Source of the DNA: Rhizophagus sp. LPA8_4_AMF
Taxonomy: Eukaryota > Glomeromycota > Glomeromycetes > Glomerales > Glomeraceae
DNA: 43,118 nucleotides
NCBI GenBank assembly: GCA_021464525.1
Contig: JADRCO010000210.1
Coordinates: 1-43,118, forward strand
Direction: 5' to 3'
Below, in pieces: positions 1 to 9,740 of the stretch. The position numbers and the translations under genes are program-made. The notes beneath the pieces are model-generated. The model saw only the letters and a program-made list of their open reading frames with translations. It had not been told where the DNA came from and did not search any database. Position 1 is the first letter of the stretch, and each line of letters begins with the position of its first letter.

Positions 1-348
1 ATTAAAAGTATATTTTAAGAGTATTTTAGGCATATTTTAGATATATTATAAGTATATTGTAAATTAAAATTAATATTTATTTTAAATATATTTTAATGAA
101 ATTTTAAGTATATTTTAAGTATAAAGACTTTTCATAGGGTTGGTTAATTGATCTAAAAAGAAAAAAATCAAAATAATGCAATGTAATATTTTCTTTTTTA
201 TATAATTTATCTATATCATATAGTAGGATCTTTAAAGTATTTTACATATAAATTTTACCTTAAGTTTACTGATACCTCTATTAAAAATAAGCGGGATTCT
301 AAAAAAATATGAAAAAAATTAAATTTTGGAGGTATTTGTATTTAATAC
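1..348. other. AT-rich sequence without a gene
   Basis: No open frame or RNA gene is visible. Bases 1-125 repeat short motifs of the type TATTTTAAG/AGTATATTTTA, which reads as degenerate AT simple sequence. The last part leads into the micro-exon-like array. Confidence 0.5.
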
Positions 349-1582
349 TTTCAAAATTCTTCTGTTTAGAAGTTATCTAGAGAGCAGTGAATCACTAGTA
401 AATCTACAAAAAAAACTAAACCATTAGCCAATATTTTATTTAAATAAAAGATAAAAATATATTAATTAATTTCAAAGTAATACCTTTGAAATTCCATTTA
501 GATTGATGACCAGATTGATAACCAGGTTGATAACCAGACAGCCAAAACTTATAAAAGAAAAAGAAATTAAAACATTATTAACATTTCGTTAAATAAAACA
601 AAAAAAAATATTTTTTTGAAGTTACCTTTGAAATATAATTTGAGTCATACCTGCATCTATAAAAAGTAAGAATGAATATTAGTTAAAGGTAAAATACCTT
701 CAAAATATCATTAGTGAATATTTGACCTATAAAAAAGAAAACTGAACATTAATTAATGTTTGTTAATAAAAATAAAAAAATTATTTTGAAGGTTAAACAC
801 CTTTGAAGTAACATCAATGATGTTTTAAACCTAAAAATAAAAGAAAATGAACATTAATAAAATATTTGTTAAAAAAAGATAAAAAAAAAACTTCAAAGTA
901 TTACCTTTGAAGTTCTTTTAAATGGAAACCTAAACCTAAAAATAAAAGGAACTAAAACATTAATAATATTCATTAAATTAAAAAAATAATTAAAATTTGA
1001 TTAATACTTTTAAAATAGTATCTAACAGTATTCTGGATCTATAAAAATAAAAGAAAAATAAATGTTAGTAAAATATTTGTTAAAATAAACAATAATTAAT
1101 TCATTTTGAAGTTGTTACCTTCAAAATATTTAACATATGAATCTGAAAACTAAAAATAAAAAGAAAGCAAATGTTAATAAAATGAAAGTAAAAAAAGAAT
1201 TTTGAAGTTTTACCTTTATAGTTCTTTAAAATAGGAGTTCAGGTCCCTAAAAATAAAATAAAAATAAAATATTAATAAACGTTCATTAAATTAAAATAAA
1301 AAAAAATAAAAAATTTCTAAACTTTACCTTTGAAATTTTATTCAGAAGGAATCCAGAAAGCTAAAACTCTACAAAAAACAAATAAAATAATAGCCAATAT
1401 TTCATTTAAATAAAAAAAGAAAAAAAACAAAATTTTAAAATTTTACCTTTAAAATGGAAGACCAGAACTTGTTTTCTGGTTTTTCAGATCTACAAAAAAA
1501 ATAAATATTAGCCAAATGTTTTGTTTAATAAAAAAGAAAGAAAATTTTGAAATAACCTTTAACATTATTTTCAAAATTTTGT
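349..1582 (-). repeat. Array of ~12 diverged repeat units with micro-exon-like layout
   Basis: Read on the minus strand, every unit has a T-rich tract ending in TAG or AAG, a segment of 26-64 bases, then GT, usually as CAAAG followed by GTAA or GTAT. The segments lie at 1557-1582, 1447-1489, 1328-1360, 1214-1246, 1119-1149, 1008-1038, 905-935, 801-830, 698-726, 626-656, 484-547 and 349-403. Most are 29-33 bases and spacing is about 75-120 bases. The segment interiors have diverged strongly, while both borders are kept in all twelve. Most single segments are open in at least one frame, but joining them all in order does not give one open frame. This could be a non-coding or alternatively spliced micro-exon transcript, a decayed gene, or a satellite whose consensus happens to contain splice-like borders. 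Confidence 0.55.
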
Positions 1583-1823
1583 CTAAAAAAGAGTAAACTG
1601 GCAGTTTTCTTACTCTAAGAGTCTTTTTTATTCTTTGGTGACTTCAGCTAGGTGTTTGCTAAGGTCTTTCATTTTTTTTGTCATTTTTTTACTTATTGTT
1701 AAAAAAACTGGTCTACAATACAAAGAAAAAAATATTTCTAATAAAATTTATAAAAAACAGGATGGGAATAAAAGTTTTTTAAAAAAAAAAATGATTTTTG
1801 AGTAAAGTAAATCTGCAAGATAA
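1583..1823. other. Spacer without a gene
   Basis: AT-rich spacer between the array and the next TIR element. A small hairpin (AGAGTAA ... TTACTCT) lies near 1590-1620. No coding signal was seen. Confidence 0.4.
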
Positions 1824-1984
1824 TATGGGGTAAGTGCTGAGAAAAAAAACCAAATAGTTAAAAAAATTTTTTTTTAAATAACAAACGTTCTGAATCAAAT
1901 GATCAAATTTGAATCTATTTTACTTAAGAATTTTTTTTTGAAAAAATTTTCAATTTGATCCCTTTTCTTAGCACTTACCCCATA
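1824..1984. mobile_element. MITE with GGGGTAAGTGCT terminal inverted repeats
   Basis: The ends are near-perfect inverted copies: ATGGGGTAAGTGCTGAGAAAA on the left pairs with the right end with one clear mismatch over about 20 bases. At 161 bp with no coding capacity, it is a typical miniature inverted-repeat element. Flanking bases are AT-rich, so the target duplication cannot be told from background. The superfamily is unassigned. Confidence 0.6.
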
Positions 1985-3159
1985 TATTATTACAAAATAT
2001 CAAAATCAAAAGTAAACTTATCTAACTTTTGTCTAAAAGATTTTGAAGTTTAAAATAAATATTTTTTTTTTCTTTATATATTTAAACAAATTATTTCTTT
2101 AAAGATATAAGAAAAATGGTTCTTTAAGATGATGAAAAAAATTATTTCTTAAAAAAAGTATAAGTGTTAAATGAAGTTTATATAAAATTTATTGAAATAA
2201 GAGAAATAAATAAAAAACTTGAAAAATCTTTGAAGACTTTTATTTGGAGTATTTTATTAAAATCTGTAATTTTGGAGATTATTGTTATAATGTTGTTAAA
2301 AAACTATAGAATTTGCATTTTGCAATATTACGCAAATTTTTACTAAAAATTGTAAAAAAAAGTGGCAATCTGCAAAAATTGCAAATTGCCACAGTTCTGC
2401 ATCCTAAAAAATTTCCCAATATATAAAGAACTTTAATATGAGCTAATATTGCTTCTAAATCTATTTTCAAAGCATCTATTATTAATATAAATTCTTTTTC
2501 AAAATCTGGATATCCTAATATTAGTTTTTTTGTTAATTTCATTTTAACATACCAAATGCTTTTTACTATTCTTTTTTCCATTTGAATTTAATATCTTTTT
2601 TAATCATATTATATAATAGTTTTACAATCTTTGTATAAATTTTCTATAATACAAATATAATTCTAAAAATAATCTTATTTCTGTAATATTTTCTAACTTT
2701 TTCATATTCTGAATTTTCTCAACTTTCTTTACTTCAGATTGTAAACCAACTTTTTCTATAATATGTTCTAAAAATTCTACATTTCTTTTACTAAACTCAC
2801 ATTTCTTCAATTTAACAATTGCATTTGATTTTTTTAATTTCTTTAATATTATATCTATATATTTCACATATTCTTCAAATTCTTTAAATAAATTATTATA
2901 TCATCTAAATAAACTACAACAAATTTTTCAATATAATTTTTTAATATTTCATCCATTAGTCTTTGAAATGTTGCTAGTGCATTTTTTAATCTAAATGGCA
3001 TAATATTATATTCAAGTAATCCTTGCAAACATATAAAAATTATTATCTCTTTATTTTTTTCTGCTATTTCTATCTGATAATATCCTGAAGCTAAATCCAA
3101 ACTTGTAAACTATCTCACAGTTCTATATTTTTCTAATAATTTATCTACTTTTGATAGTA

Positions 3160-3294
3160 CCGTATACATTAAAAATTAAGCACCCCTAAAAATAAGCATC
3201 CCTGGTCAGAATTATGAAAATTTTGGCCTACATTATGCCGTTCTTAGCCGAAATTACGGTCAAAAAAAGGGTGCTTAATTTCTGATGTATACGA
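3160..3294. mobile_element. Short TIR element (mariner-like MITE) inside the gypsy fossil
   Basis: The outer ~25 bases are inverted copies with two mismatches (CGTATACAT ... AAATTAAGCACCC on the left and its reverse complement on the right). A TA dinucleotide flanks both ends (3158-3159 and 3295-3296), as expected for Tc1/mariner-type insertion. The 135-bp element has no coding capacity. It lies in the reverse transcriptase part of the gypsy fossil, so it is younger than that element. Confidence 0.65.
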
Positions 3295-3318
3295 TAGATA
3301 ATTATCTGATTTTGTTTA

Positions 3319-3473
3319 GGGCAGTAACATTTATTACATAATATTTTAGGGGGTGGGGGGTATTTGTAGGTCATATAATATATAAGTGTAACGTAAGATT
3401 TTTACATATTACATAGGTGTGAGGGGGTATGAGCTTATAGTAAATGGATATTACGTAATATATGTCACTGCCC
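3319..3473. mobile_element. Short TIR element (Harbinger-like MITE) inside the gypsy fossil
   Basis: The ends GGGCAGTAACATTTATTAC and the reverse complement of the right end match at about 21 of 24 positions. TTA is present on both sides (3316-3318 and 3474-3476), consistent with the 3-bp TWA target of PIF/Harbinger elements. The interior carries G-rich tracts near 3350-3360 and 3422-3427. It lies 24 bp from the preceding MITE. Confidence 0.6.
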
Positions 3474-4120
3474 TTATACATTTATACTATTTAATTTTCC
3501 ATAATCAATATAAAATTTGATACTACCATCTTTCTTTCCTACTAATGTTACTGGAGATGCTTGAAAACTCCATGATTTCTTATTTTTTCCTATTTTTAAT
3601 AATTTCTTAATTTCTTCTTTTATAATCTTTTTTTTCCCCCATTTTCTTTATATCTTTTTTGAGTTATAGATTCTTGTTCTTCTTTAATTACTATATTATG
3701 TTTTGCTAAATTTATCTTTCCTAATTTTTCTTTATCATAATTCAACTATACTTTCATATTTTCTTATTAATTCTTTTAATATTTCTTTTTTTTCATTAAT
3801 TATTTTTCCTATATTTATTTTCTTTTCAAATTCATTTTTTTTTCTTTAAGAGGTTGCTTCTTTAATGTTTCTCTTCTCTTAGAATCAAGACAATTTATTT
3901 TACTTCATTCTCTTTATTAGCATTACTATCACGTAATTCATTTTCTGTTATATCATTTTTCTTCTTAATAGTATACAAATTTCTTTAACTGGTATACTTA
4001 TAATTTTTTGTTCATCTTCAATTTCTAATACTTTATTTTTATAATCAATTTTTGTATTCTATTCTCTAAAAACTCATTTCCTATGATTAATTCTATTTCT
4101 TTTGAATCTATTATATATAT

Positions 4121-4689
4121 AGAGAGTGATCAAATTATCTGGCCACTTTTTAAATTAAAAAACTTATATATATTAAATATAACAAAAAAATAATTTTTTT
4201 AGATTCAGACTCTCCCTCTATTGGATGATTCCAATAAACCCAAAATCATAGAAATCCAATTATTAGTTGCAGAGAAATCAGTCAAAATGATCATTAATGA
4301 TCAGCATCATATATATAAAAAAAGGCTAGATCAAATTTTTGTGTGTAATGTCAATCAATTCTTCTGCAGCCAGTGGTCAGATTTTTATGATTTGGAATTG
4401 TCTAATAGAGGATAATTTTAATCTGAATTTTTTTATTTTTCATTATATTTAACATATATAAGTTTTTTAATTTGAAATGACCAGATAATTTTTGCTACTT
4501 TTGATTATTGATAATCATTTTTTGACCAATTTCTCTGTAACTAATGATTGGATTTTTATGATTTTGGGTTTGTTGGAATTGTCTAATAGAGGAGAGTCTG
4601 AATCTAAAAAAAATTATTTTTGTTATATTTGAAATATATTAGTTTTTAATTTAAAAAGTGGCTGGACAATTTTAATTGCCCTCTGTACT
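4121..4689. mobile_element. Fold-back element with long, partly duplicated inverted arms
   Basis: The left arm (about 4121-4300) matches the reverse complement of about 4510-4689 over more than 150 bases. Shared blocks include GCCACTTTTTAAATTAAAAA, AGATTCAGACTCTCC and AAACCCAAAATCATA. The same left arm also pairs with a second copy at about 4385-4490. A partial copy therefore seems nested or duplicated inside the element. The termini are GAGAGTGATC and GAGGGCAATT. The short open frame at 4221-4415 is only the translation of an arm. Confidence 0.65.
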
Positions 4690-4690
4690 G

Positions 4691-4805
4691 TATATTATTG
4701 GATGGGAAGTAGCTATATTGGTCACAAGACCGAATGATTGGATGAAAATGGCCATTTTCACCAATCAATGAAGGTTCCTGTAACCAATATAGCCCACATC
4801 CAATA
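4691..4805. mobile_element. ~115-bp hairpin MITE
   Basis: A nearly full-length inverted repeat: ATTGGATG, then GCTATATTGGT, then GATTGGATGAAAATGG on the left pairs with the right half ending in CATCCAAT. The sequence can fold into one long stem with a loop at about 4755. It abuts the preceding fold-back element. Confidence 0.5.
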
Positions 4806-4983
4806 AAAGTGTTATCATTCTGCCCTCACTGATCATATTGACTGATAAAATAAACTAATAGCTTTTAATAAGCTTTACACAATATTGTTATAATCTCATA
4901 AATAATATTGATCAATTTAAAACAATATTGGCCAGTAAAAGTCTAAATTATCTTACTGGCTGAATGATAACAACAGTTATTGG
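4799..4983. mobile_element. ~185-bp TIR element
   Basis: The terminal sequence CCAATAAAAGTGTTATCATTC on the left is mirrored by GAATGATAACAACAGTTATTGG on the right. It overlaps the end of the preceding hairpin by a few bases (CCAAT), so one may have inserted at the edge of the other. No coding capacity. Confidence 0.45.
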
Positions 4984-5771
4984 TATTAATAATTCATCAT
5001 CAATTTCAATTTCTATATCTGTTGGAGCAACTAATGCTGGTAAGAAAATAATGGTAAGAGGCTGACTTTATGGTGAAAAAATTTCCATTTCTATTCCAGA
5101 TATCTTTGACTTAAAATCACAAAGTAACACTTTATCTCAATGTTTGGGAAAATCATCCGAGAAGTTTTAAGTCGTTGATAAGCCTGAATACGATTTGGTT
5201 TTAGGGGAAACATGGTTATGGCGCGTGAGAGATAGAATTGAAAAGTATATTAACCCAAAACCAAAATATATATGTATACTCCTGAATGGTATAATGTGAG
5301 AAATAATACCGAGAAATCCATTAATTCATTGGAAAAGTTTTATGAGCTAATATGACCAGATTTTGAAACATACGATACATATGATATTGATCAGAATGTC
5401 TCAATTGACCTAAGCGAATATTGTGATTCGAGCTATTCTGAAACAGAGACAAAAACCGAATCTATTTCTTCCCGATTCAAGTTATTTTTCCTCATCCTCA
5501 TATACCCCCAGTAGTTAGAATTTTTCATTCGTATCATGTAGCGATATAGTTGCAATTTTTATATAATTGTAAGCCGGGTTTCGGCAACGTTCTTTATTTT
5601 ATAAATAAAGTATTATTTTGTCGGATGTACTGTATATGAGAAATGAGTCACGAGTAATGATGAAATTCCTGTGCGACATAAAATCGTATATTAACGCCCA
5701 GTACTAAATTTTTATCTCACTCCGAAACGTCACACATTTTTTACCCAAGCTTATATCACAATAAAAGTGTC
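4984..5771 (+). other. Decayed coding-like stretch and promoter-like spacer
   Basis: Plus-strand translation between about 4990 and 5500 shows protein-like runs (for example D-K-P-E-Y-D-L-V-L-G-E-T-W-L-W near 5180-5225) and better codon structure than its surroundings, but it is not open. I do not recognise the family; the run has some likeness to the end of retropepsin-like domains. The remaining part up to 5771 is the upstream region of the next gene copy. Confidence 0.3.
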
Positions 5772-6720
5772 ATGTCTATCTCAACAGCTGAACACGACTC
5801 TTACTTGGTTGACAGAAACCCTTATCGATTTTTTGAAGAACAGAACCTCAAGCTCGAGGAAAAGCACTTCGGTATTCTTCGCAATGAAGAAATTACCGGT
5901 CTCTCCTTTCTTGATATGACCGAAGAAAAATTACGTAATTATGAATTTAAAGGTGGTCCAGCAACACTTCTTGCAAAAGAGGCCAAGACCCTCAAAGAAA
6001 AGCCGAAGCGTGCGTTCTCCTCGTATAAGAGTTTGAAGGAAGTTTTAATAAGATATGGTCTCGAAAGTGAGGGCACCGACAAAATCCCATTATTTACTCA
6101 CAAACCCACAAAATTCAGGACTCCAACAAGCACTTCGAGCATTGCGTGGAGAATATTTTATTCAGGATGAAACATTACGGGTCATTGGTTGTGGATAGTT
6201 TGGAATCTATACGTAACGAATACGTTTCGACTATACTTCACACGGCTCTTCATATTGCGGGAGACGTCACGAATAAGGAGTTTACTATGAGACCTGAATA
6301 CGAAATAATTGGAGAGGAAAGTTGCGGGCGAGTTGATTATGCAATAAAGGTAACAATAGCATCATTCCCTGTTTTATTTTTTTTTAGTTATGTATGACTG
6401 GAGTAATGAAAAAGAGGCACTAAACGTTATACTTCCCTTTTTCAGGAGGCCGAAGACCTTCTTTGTGTCACAGAGGATAAGGTCCCAGCGTAGCATACTC
6501 GAAGGCTTCGCCCAAAATATCAAACAACTCGAGAGTTCGTACAAAACGAACAAGAAAAACCGAAAACGGGTTGACGATGACGGTTTCGACTATCTCTATG
6601 GCATCGTGATTTCAGCTAGGGATTGGCATTTTTTGCTTTATTATCCGGCGAAATTTCACAGGCGAGTGAACCATCGAATTTAACAAGAAGGCCTTGAATA
6701 AAGACTCCGAAAAATATCAA
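5772..6720 (+). pseudogene. Decayed copy of a SAM-like / PD-(D/E)XK-like multicopy fungal gene
   Basis: The N-terminal part (5772-6110) contains a SAM-like helical segment (E-E-I-T-G-L-S-F-L-D-M-T-E-E-K-L) followed by a K-R-A-F-S-S-Y-K-S-L-K-E-V-L segment. The later part carries G-R-V-D-Y-A-I-K and, after an intron-like stretch (GTAACA at 6350, CAG ending at 6445), V-T-E-D-K. This spacing of D and E-x-K resembles the core of PD-(D/E)XK nuclease folds. From memory, proteins of this layout occur in many copies in Rhizophagus, with a C-terminal F-A-Q-N-I-K-Q-L-E-S-S-Y block and a D-Y-L-Y-G-I-V block, both of which are present here. The copy is broken in a few places and is probably not functional. 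Its codon use is less AT-rich than its flanks. The function of the family is not known to me. Confidence 0.6.
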
Positions 6721-7475
6721 ACACTATGTAATGGCGTGAAATAGGTGTTGGGCGTAGTAGTAGGTTTATTAAAGGATAGGGCATTGGCGGAAGACGAAGA
6801 AAAAGGCTAGAATAGAGGAATACCGTTCAAAAAATAAACATGTACAATAGAAACTTTATGTATCACGGGCACAGTTCCAAACTATGTATTTATTTTAGCA
6901 TGTAATAATAAAAATTTTTCTTGGCAAAAGTGATCTATGTTCCAAATTGGAACGGACACGGGATCTTTTTTTTTCGACTCGATTTGCATTTATTTTTGCG
7001 AATTATATAATAAGAACTGTATTATCAATAATAATATCTCTAAGCGTCTCCGGGTGAAAGACATGATACTATCGTTAGCAAAGCTAACCGAATATAGGTA
7101 TTTTTTCGTCAATTATTATTTCGTATATGAGATTTGGAGATATCTATGTGAATAGAAACGTAGCATTAGATAGTATGGAGAGGAACTCTCGTTTTATGGG
7201 TTAGAGCTCGAGGTGCTTCCTCTCTTTAAACGCCCCTCTACTTTAGTAATATTTTATTTAGTCGGTGCTTACTCTTTATATTGATGTTCATTTAATACAT
7301 TCACAAAAATAAATTTTTCACTTGTAATAAGCCAATTTTTATGCATCAGCATTCTTAACTTTATAATTGTTATTTTTATTATTTTTTAATTTCCTTCTTT
7401 AGTTTACGTTTCTTGAAGCGATAGCATCAATAGGTTCAATGTTATAATTGTAATAAATCTTTCAAATAGACATTA
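6721..7475. other. Spacer without a recognised gene
   Basis: It starts with the probable 3' tail of the preceding decayed gene. An open frame of 72 codons at 6937-7155 has no recognisable feature and is probably chance. Nothing else was seen. Confidence 0.4.
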
Positions 7476-8050
7476 TTATGTTGCGAGAGCATCAATGTCA
7501 TCTCTGAGTCCGGAATATTCTTCGTTTCCTCCACTTTCGGGTTGATCACGTAGTCTACGTTCTTTACGTTTTTGCACTTCGTTTTTTATAATCAGATCCA
7601 GATTTGTTATCATATATGACAAGGAATTCGTCCGGAAGGTATAATCTTTTATGTCTGGAAGTTCCATGCGTGGTATATCTTGTGTGATCCAGAAACGACG
7701 ATATTGTATCCTTGTTTTTGTGCAGATTCGATATACAATTCACACAAGTAGCAACAATCCTTAGATACTGCTATGAACGCCCTATTTCTTTCTATCTTTC
7801 CGGTTTCTATGTCAGCCAATATGTTCATTTCTGCATGTAAACACACGCCTTGTTCGATTTCACTGTCCAGTTGTGTAGTAATGGGTCCACCATATAACTA
7901 CTTTAGGTCTTTCTTTGTGTCATCATCCCTCAAACAATCATCCCTAAAATCTTTAGTCAAGATAGTGTCAAGATTAGCAACTTGTCCTTTGTGAAATTCT
8001 TTACACACACAACTTACGATATTGATCAAAGATGCTACGTAAGACCCCAC
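7476..8050 (-). pseudogene. Decayed OTT_1508-like deaminase gene
   Basis: The minus-strand translation (7649-7846) holds the zinc-binding signature of the deaminase superfamily: H-A-E-M followed about 28 residues later by S-K-D-C-C-Y-L-C. The H-A-E and C-x-x-C elements are intact, followed by Y-N-I-V-V-S-G-S-H-K-I-Y-H-A-W. This is the pattern of the fungal OTT_1508-like deaminase family (Pfam PF14441, named from memory). A short charged C-terminal tail lies at 7476-7667 and a helical upstream part reaches about 8050. The copy is broken and probably an inactive relic. Substrate and role of the fungal family are unknown to me. Confidence 0.6.
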
Positions 8051-8177
8051 CTTTCTGACTTTTATTAAGAATCCTTCCAGAATTTTTTAGATTTTTTGAC
8101 TTTCTTATAATATTCAGCACAAACTCTGGATATAATGAGTCTCAGCTGAAATATCTGCACTATTTATCTCCAATGCC

Positions 8178-8381
8178 TCAATTCTGACCTTGTGTTTGGA
8201 CATTCTCAGCATCACGCCTGGCATTCTCTTCAATAATCCATCTCAATTCTGCATTCTCATTTTTAAGCTCACTATTCTTACCTTCGATCTCAGCAAACTT
8301 CTTCCTAAGCTCAACAATCTCAGCTAAGAGCTTGGCATTTAATTCTCTCAATGAATCAGTAAATGCTGAATTTACAGCCAA
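8178..8381 (-). pseudogene. Coiled-coil fragment of a multicopy fungal gene family
   Basis: The 67-codon frame encodes a heptad-rich segment with repeated L-R-E-L-N-A-K-L-L-A-E and L-R-K-K-F-A-E-I-E motifs followed by N-S-E-L-K-N-E-N-A-E-L, a parallel coiled-coil pattern. From memory, such segments start many predicted Rhizophagus proteins of unknown function. The rest of the gene is not present on this strand, so this looks like a fragment. It lies head to head with the plus-strand remnant that follows. Confidence 0.5.
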
Positions 8382-8459
8382 ATTAGCTAAACTAAGATAT
8401 AATTTCTATTCCTCCAATCTCACAAGGCTTCAGCAACTACAGCACATTACTAACATGAA

Positions 8460-9240
8460 GAAGAGATATCAGAGGTAACAACTGTACTACAGCCAGATGC
8501 TTCTGATCCTATAATAAATCAGCCTATAAATGGAGCACCTAGTGATAACATAAACATCAAGTCAATGGAAGAAAAGAGACAGACACTTTCTTAGGTGAGA
8601 CGTATAAGAAAAGGGTTAGCAATGAGATTAGACAAAGGAATAGGAAAAAGAAATTATTGCGTGAATCAGCCATCTAGGACTCATCTTTTATAATGAAGAA
8701 CAAAAAATCTCAATCACATAAGAAGAGGGAGTGGAGAATATTATATAGGATGTATTTGATTTTATAACTACTTTAGCACCTGAAAAAAGCTATATAACTT
8801 AAATTTTTCTGACAGCCTGTTACAAAACATCTGATACAAATAATCCTCCAAATATATTACAAAATCTGACCTGTTTAATCCAAGAAGCATAAAATGCAAA
8901 AGATGAAGCAATATAAGCTAATCAAAAAGAATTATTGTGTTGGTATTCCTATATTGTAGAATTTAAACTCTTTCCTTTTGGTACTAAATGTAATACAATA
9001 ATACAAAAACAAATATATACAAATTATTTGAGAAAATAGTAGGAATTGATAAAATCAAGTATATTATAACATATGTGAATTTTATTTCAGAATTATTTAA
9101 CAGTCAAATTCAAACTATTATTGATCACTTTGCTAAAAAGTCCAATATGAGGTTTGCTAAGAATCTAAAGAATGAAGAATAAGTTGATAATTAGAATAAT
9201 ATATTAAAAATATAAGTGAATCTCTTGACACCTATTTCTT
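8460..9240 (+). pseudogene. Decayed central and C-terminal part of the same coiled-coil gene family
   Basis: Plus-strand translation shows scattered but ordered blocks: T-F-L-G-E-T-Y-K-K-R-V-S-N-E-I-R-Q-R-N-R near 8575-8635, a segment with N-I-L-Q-N-L near 8840-8870, and L-F-E-K-I-V-G-I-D-K-I-K-Y-I followed by Q-I-Q-T-I-I-D-H-F near 9025-9135. I recall these blocks in the same order in Rhizophagus proteins whose N-terminus is the coiled coil of the neighbouring minus-strand fragment. The frame is interrupted repeatedly, so the copy is dead. Confidence 0.45.
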
Positions 9241-9740
9241 CAACTCATAATACTAATTTTTCAAGCAATTCATAACTGATTCAATTTATCTACACCTCAA
9301 ATCGCTCTAGCTATAGCAAAACTTTATATTAATTGCAATAATATATTTGACTGTGATCTGCCAGAGAAAAACACAAATAAAATTAAGGCAGAGCTTTATA
9401 TTAACTATAATGATATATTTAACTGTGATTTGCTAGAAATAAATACAAATGAAGTTAAGACAAATGATGATAACAATTCTAATAGTAACAATGATTTTGA
9501 AGAAAAGATGCCAGTTGATTCAGATAATGATAAATATAATAAATACAGTAAATATGATAAATATAGTGAACTTAATAGAGATTATTATTATCATAATAGA
9601 AGATACGAAAAAAAAATCTTATTTAAGGTTGCAAGTGAAACTTACAAATTTAGACAACTGTCTAAATCAAAACTGTTTAAACAATTTTGCCAAAAATTTT
9701 TAAAAATGGAAAATTGCGAAATATTTAGCAGATTATAAAA
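9241..9740 (+). pseudogene. Low-complexity coding remnant with a tandem 26-codon repeat
   Basis: The stretch from 9320 contains two tandem copies of a ~78-base coding unit (L-Y-I-N-C-N-N-I-F-D-C-D-L-P-E-K-N-T-N and L-Y-I-N-Y-N-D-I-F-N-C-D-L-L-E-I-N-T-N). An open frame up to 9738 follows, rich in Asn, Asp, Lys and Tyr, with a repeated K-Y-x-K-Y-D/S-K-Y motif. No domain is recognised. It may be the tail of the preceding decayed gene or an independent remnant. Confidence 0.35.

Larger units (their letters stand above)
2360..4110 (-). mobile_element. Ty3/gypsy-type LTR retrotransposon fossil (broken)
   Basis: Minus-strand translations show recognisable gypsy polymerase pieces in the expected order. 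They are an N-terminal reverse transcriptase part near 3480-3600, the palm with an L-A-S-G-Y-Y-Q-I run and a Y-L-D-D catalytic box (2864-3100), the connection region (2622-2867) and the start of an RNase H-like part (2400-2580). A weak upstream remnant may reach 4110. The element is broken in many places, no LTR pair or integrase could be recognised, and two short TIR elements have inserted into the reverse transcriptase part. It therefore appears old. Confidence 0.75.

Noticed and set aside
349-1582. One continuous protein made by joining all micro-exon-like segments of the array
   Set aside because: Segment lengths are not consistent in phase and the joined order meets stops in every frame I tried, so a single simple coding transcript is not supported.
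4221-4415. 64-codon open frame
   Set aside because: It lies within the arm of the fold-back element.
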